The translations under genes and the position numbers were made by a program. From Nanobdellota archaeon (lineage in GTDB: Archaea; Nanobdellota; Nanobdellia; Woesearchaeales; BS150m-G63), in assembly GCA_023137655.1 (NCBI GenBank), contig JAGLOT010000047.1, positions 1 to 5,504 of the forward strand: 5,504 nt of DNA, in the 5' to 3' direction. Positions 5,206 to 5,504 of the stretch are shown piece after piece (position 1 is the first letter of the stretch; the number at the start of each line of letters is the position of its first letter). The notes below the pieces were generated by a model that worked only from the letters and a program-made list of their open reading frames with translations, ran no database searches and was not told the origin of the DNA.

Positions 5206-5504
5206 TTATTTCATCCCCTTAACTTTATTCAAAACATCTTTCCATTGTGGTGCACTTGGAATATATTTATCTGGATTTTCCATTATATCTTTCAAAATAA
5301 AATCAACATCAAACCATTTAACACATTGTAGTTCTTCTTTTTGTATCTTAAATTTAGTTTCTTCTAAATCACATTTTACAAGATAAATATAAGCAATTTC
5401 ATTATTTGTAACTGAATTATATGTAGTCTTAACTTTTTTTATTTTCAGGAAATTAAGATTATCAACATCAATGCCTACCTCTTCTAAAATTTCTCTTCTC
5501 GCAC
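5206..5504 (-). CDS. Nudix hydrolase, C-terminal part (start outside window)
   Basis: Reading the minus strand from 5502 down to the TAA at 5208-5206 gives 98 residues without a stop. The first residues are ARREILEEVGID, the second half of a Nudix box (R-E-x2-E-E-x-G-I) whose glutamates bind Mg2+. Then come a strand with KTTYNS, a strand with IAYIYLVKCD, and an EEL-x2-VKWFDVD segment near residue 70, as in Nudix enzymes of the YfcD/isopentenyl-diphosphate-isomerase-like or ADP-sugar type. The ending PSAPQWKDVL is typical of a C-terminal helix. It is a different subfamily from the plus-strand Nudix gene at 3100-3537. The stop abuts the ATG of the alpha/beta hydrolase gene, so they share a transcript. 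The N-terminal half, including the first glycine and glutamate of the box, lies outside the window. Confidence 0.85.
   Translation of the reverse strand, partial: ARREILEEVGIDVDNLNFLKIKKVKTTYNSVTNNEIAYIYLVKCDLEETKFKIQKEELQCVKWFDVDFILKDIMENPDKYIPSAPQWKDVLNKVKGMK
5211..5220 (-). promoter_or_regulatory. Probable Shine-Dalgarno site for the alpha/beta hydrolase gene
   Basis: On the minus strand the sequence AAGGGGATGA ends 5 nt before the ATG at 5205 and lies in the last codons of the upstream Nudix gene. It is an imperfect match to GGAGGTGA, weaker than the other sites in this window, but it is the only purine-rich stretch near the start. Confidence 0.5.

Noticed and set aside
5111..5386. 91-codon plus-strand reading frame
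   Set aside because: It is antisense to the alpha/beta hydrolase start and the partial Nudix gene, both of which have clear family motifs; its translation shows none.
1..5504. CRISPR arrays, tRNA/rRNA genes, insertion sequences or long repeats
   Set aside because: No regularly spaced direct repeats, cloverleaf-type sequence, transposase or terminal inverted repeats were seen on either strand; coding sequence fills almost the whole window.

Overview
The window is about 25-30% GC, gene-dense, and most plausibly from an archaeon. The evidence is a C-terminal piece of deoxyhypusine synthase (an archaeal/eukaryotic-type translation-factor enzyme), a TTTATATA box placed so that transcription would begin at a start codon (leaderless mRNA), internal Shine-Dalgarno sites of the GAGGT/AGGTGA type, and very tight or overlapping gene junctions. 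The AT bias and compact layout would fit a DPANN-type lineage such as Woesearchaeota or Pacearchaeota, but that placement is inference. The standard genetic code fits every gene.

Region 1 (1-1873, + strand) looks like a polyamine/hypusine operon: the end of a deoxyhypusine synthase (dhs) gene, a short SAM-binding methyltransferase-fold protein of unknown substrate 1 nt downstream, and a fold-type-III PLP amino-acid decarboxylase (ornithine/diaminopimelate/carboxynorspermidine decarboxylase superfamily) 2 nt further on. The decarboxylase would make a polyamine or its precursor and dhs would use a polyamine to modify aIF5A. The middle protein is the open question. The 3' third of the decarboxylase gene is clearly richer in GC than its 5' part.

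Region 2 (1874-3083, + strand) starts with its own TATA box and holds three unrecognised genes: a two-helix membrane protein, a three-helix membrane protein overlapping it by 13 nt, and a soluble HEPN-like protein with an R-x4-H motif. This is the best candidate here for an undescribed system: a HEPN effector encoded with two small membrane proteins.

Region 3 (3100-4142, + strand) is a MutT/NUDT15-like Nudix hydrolase followed, with an ATGA overlap, by a small RBBP9/YdeN-like serine hydrolase. Region 4 (4136-5504, - strand) converges on it with a 7-bp overlap. In its own direction of transcription it runs from a second, partial Nudix hydrolase to a second alpha/beta hydrolase to a single-domain cupin. 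The window therefore holds two facing Nudix plus alpha/beta-hydrolase pairs from different subfamilies. No gene-free stretch longer than about 30 bp exists, and I saw no RNA genes, CRISPR arrays, insertion sequences or long repeats.
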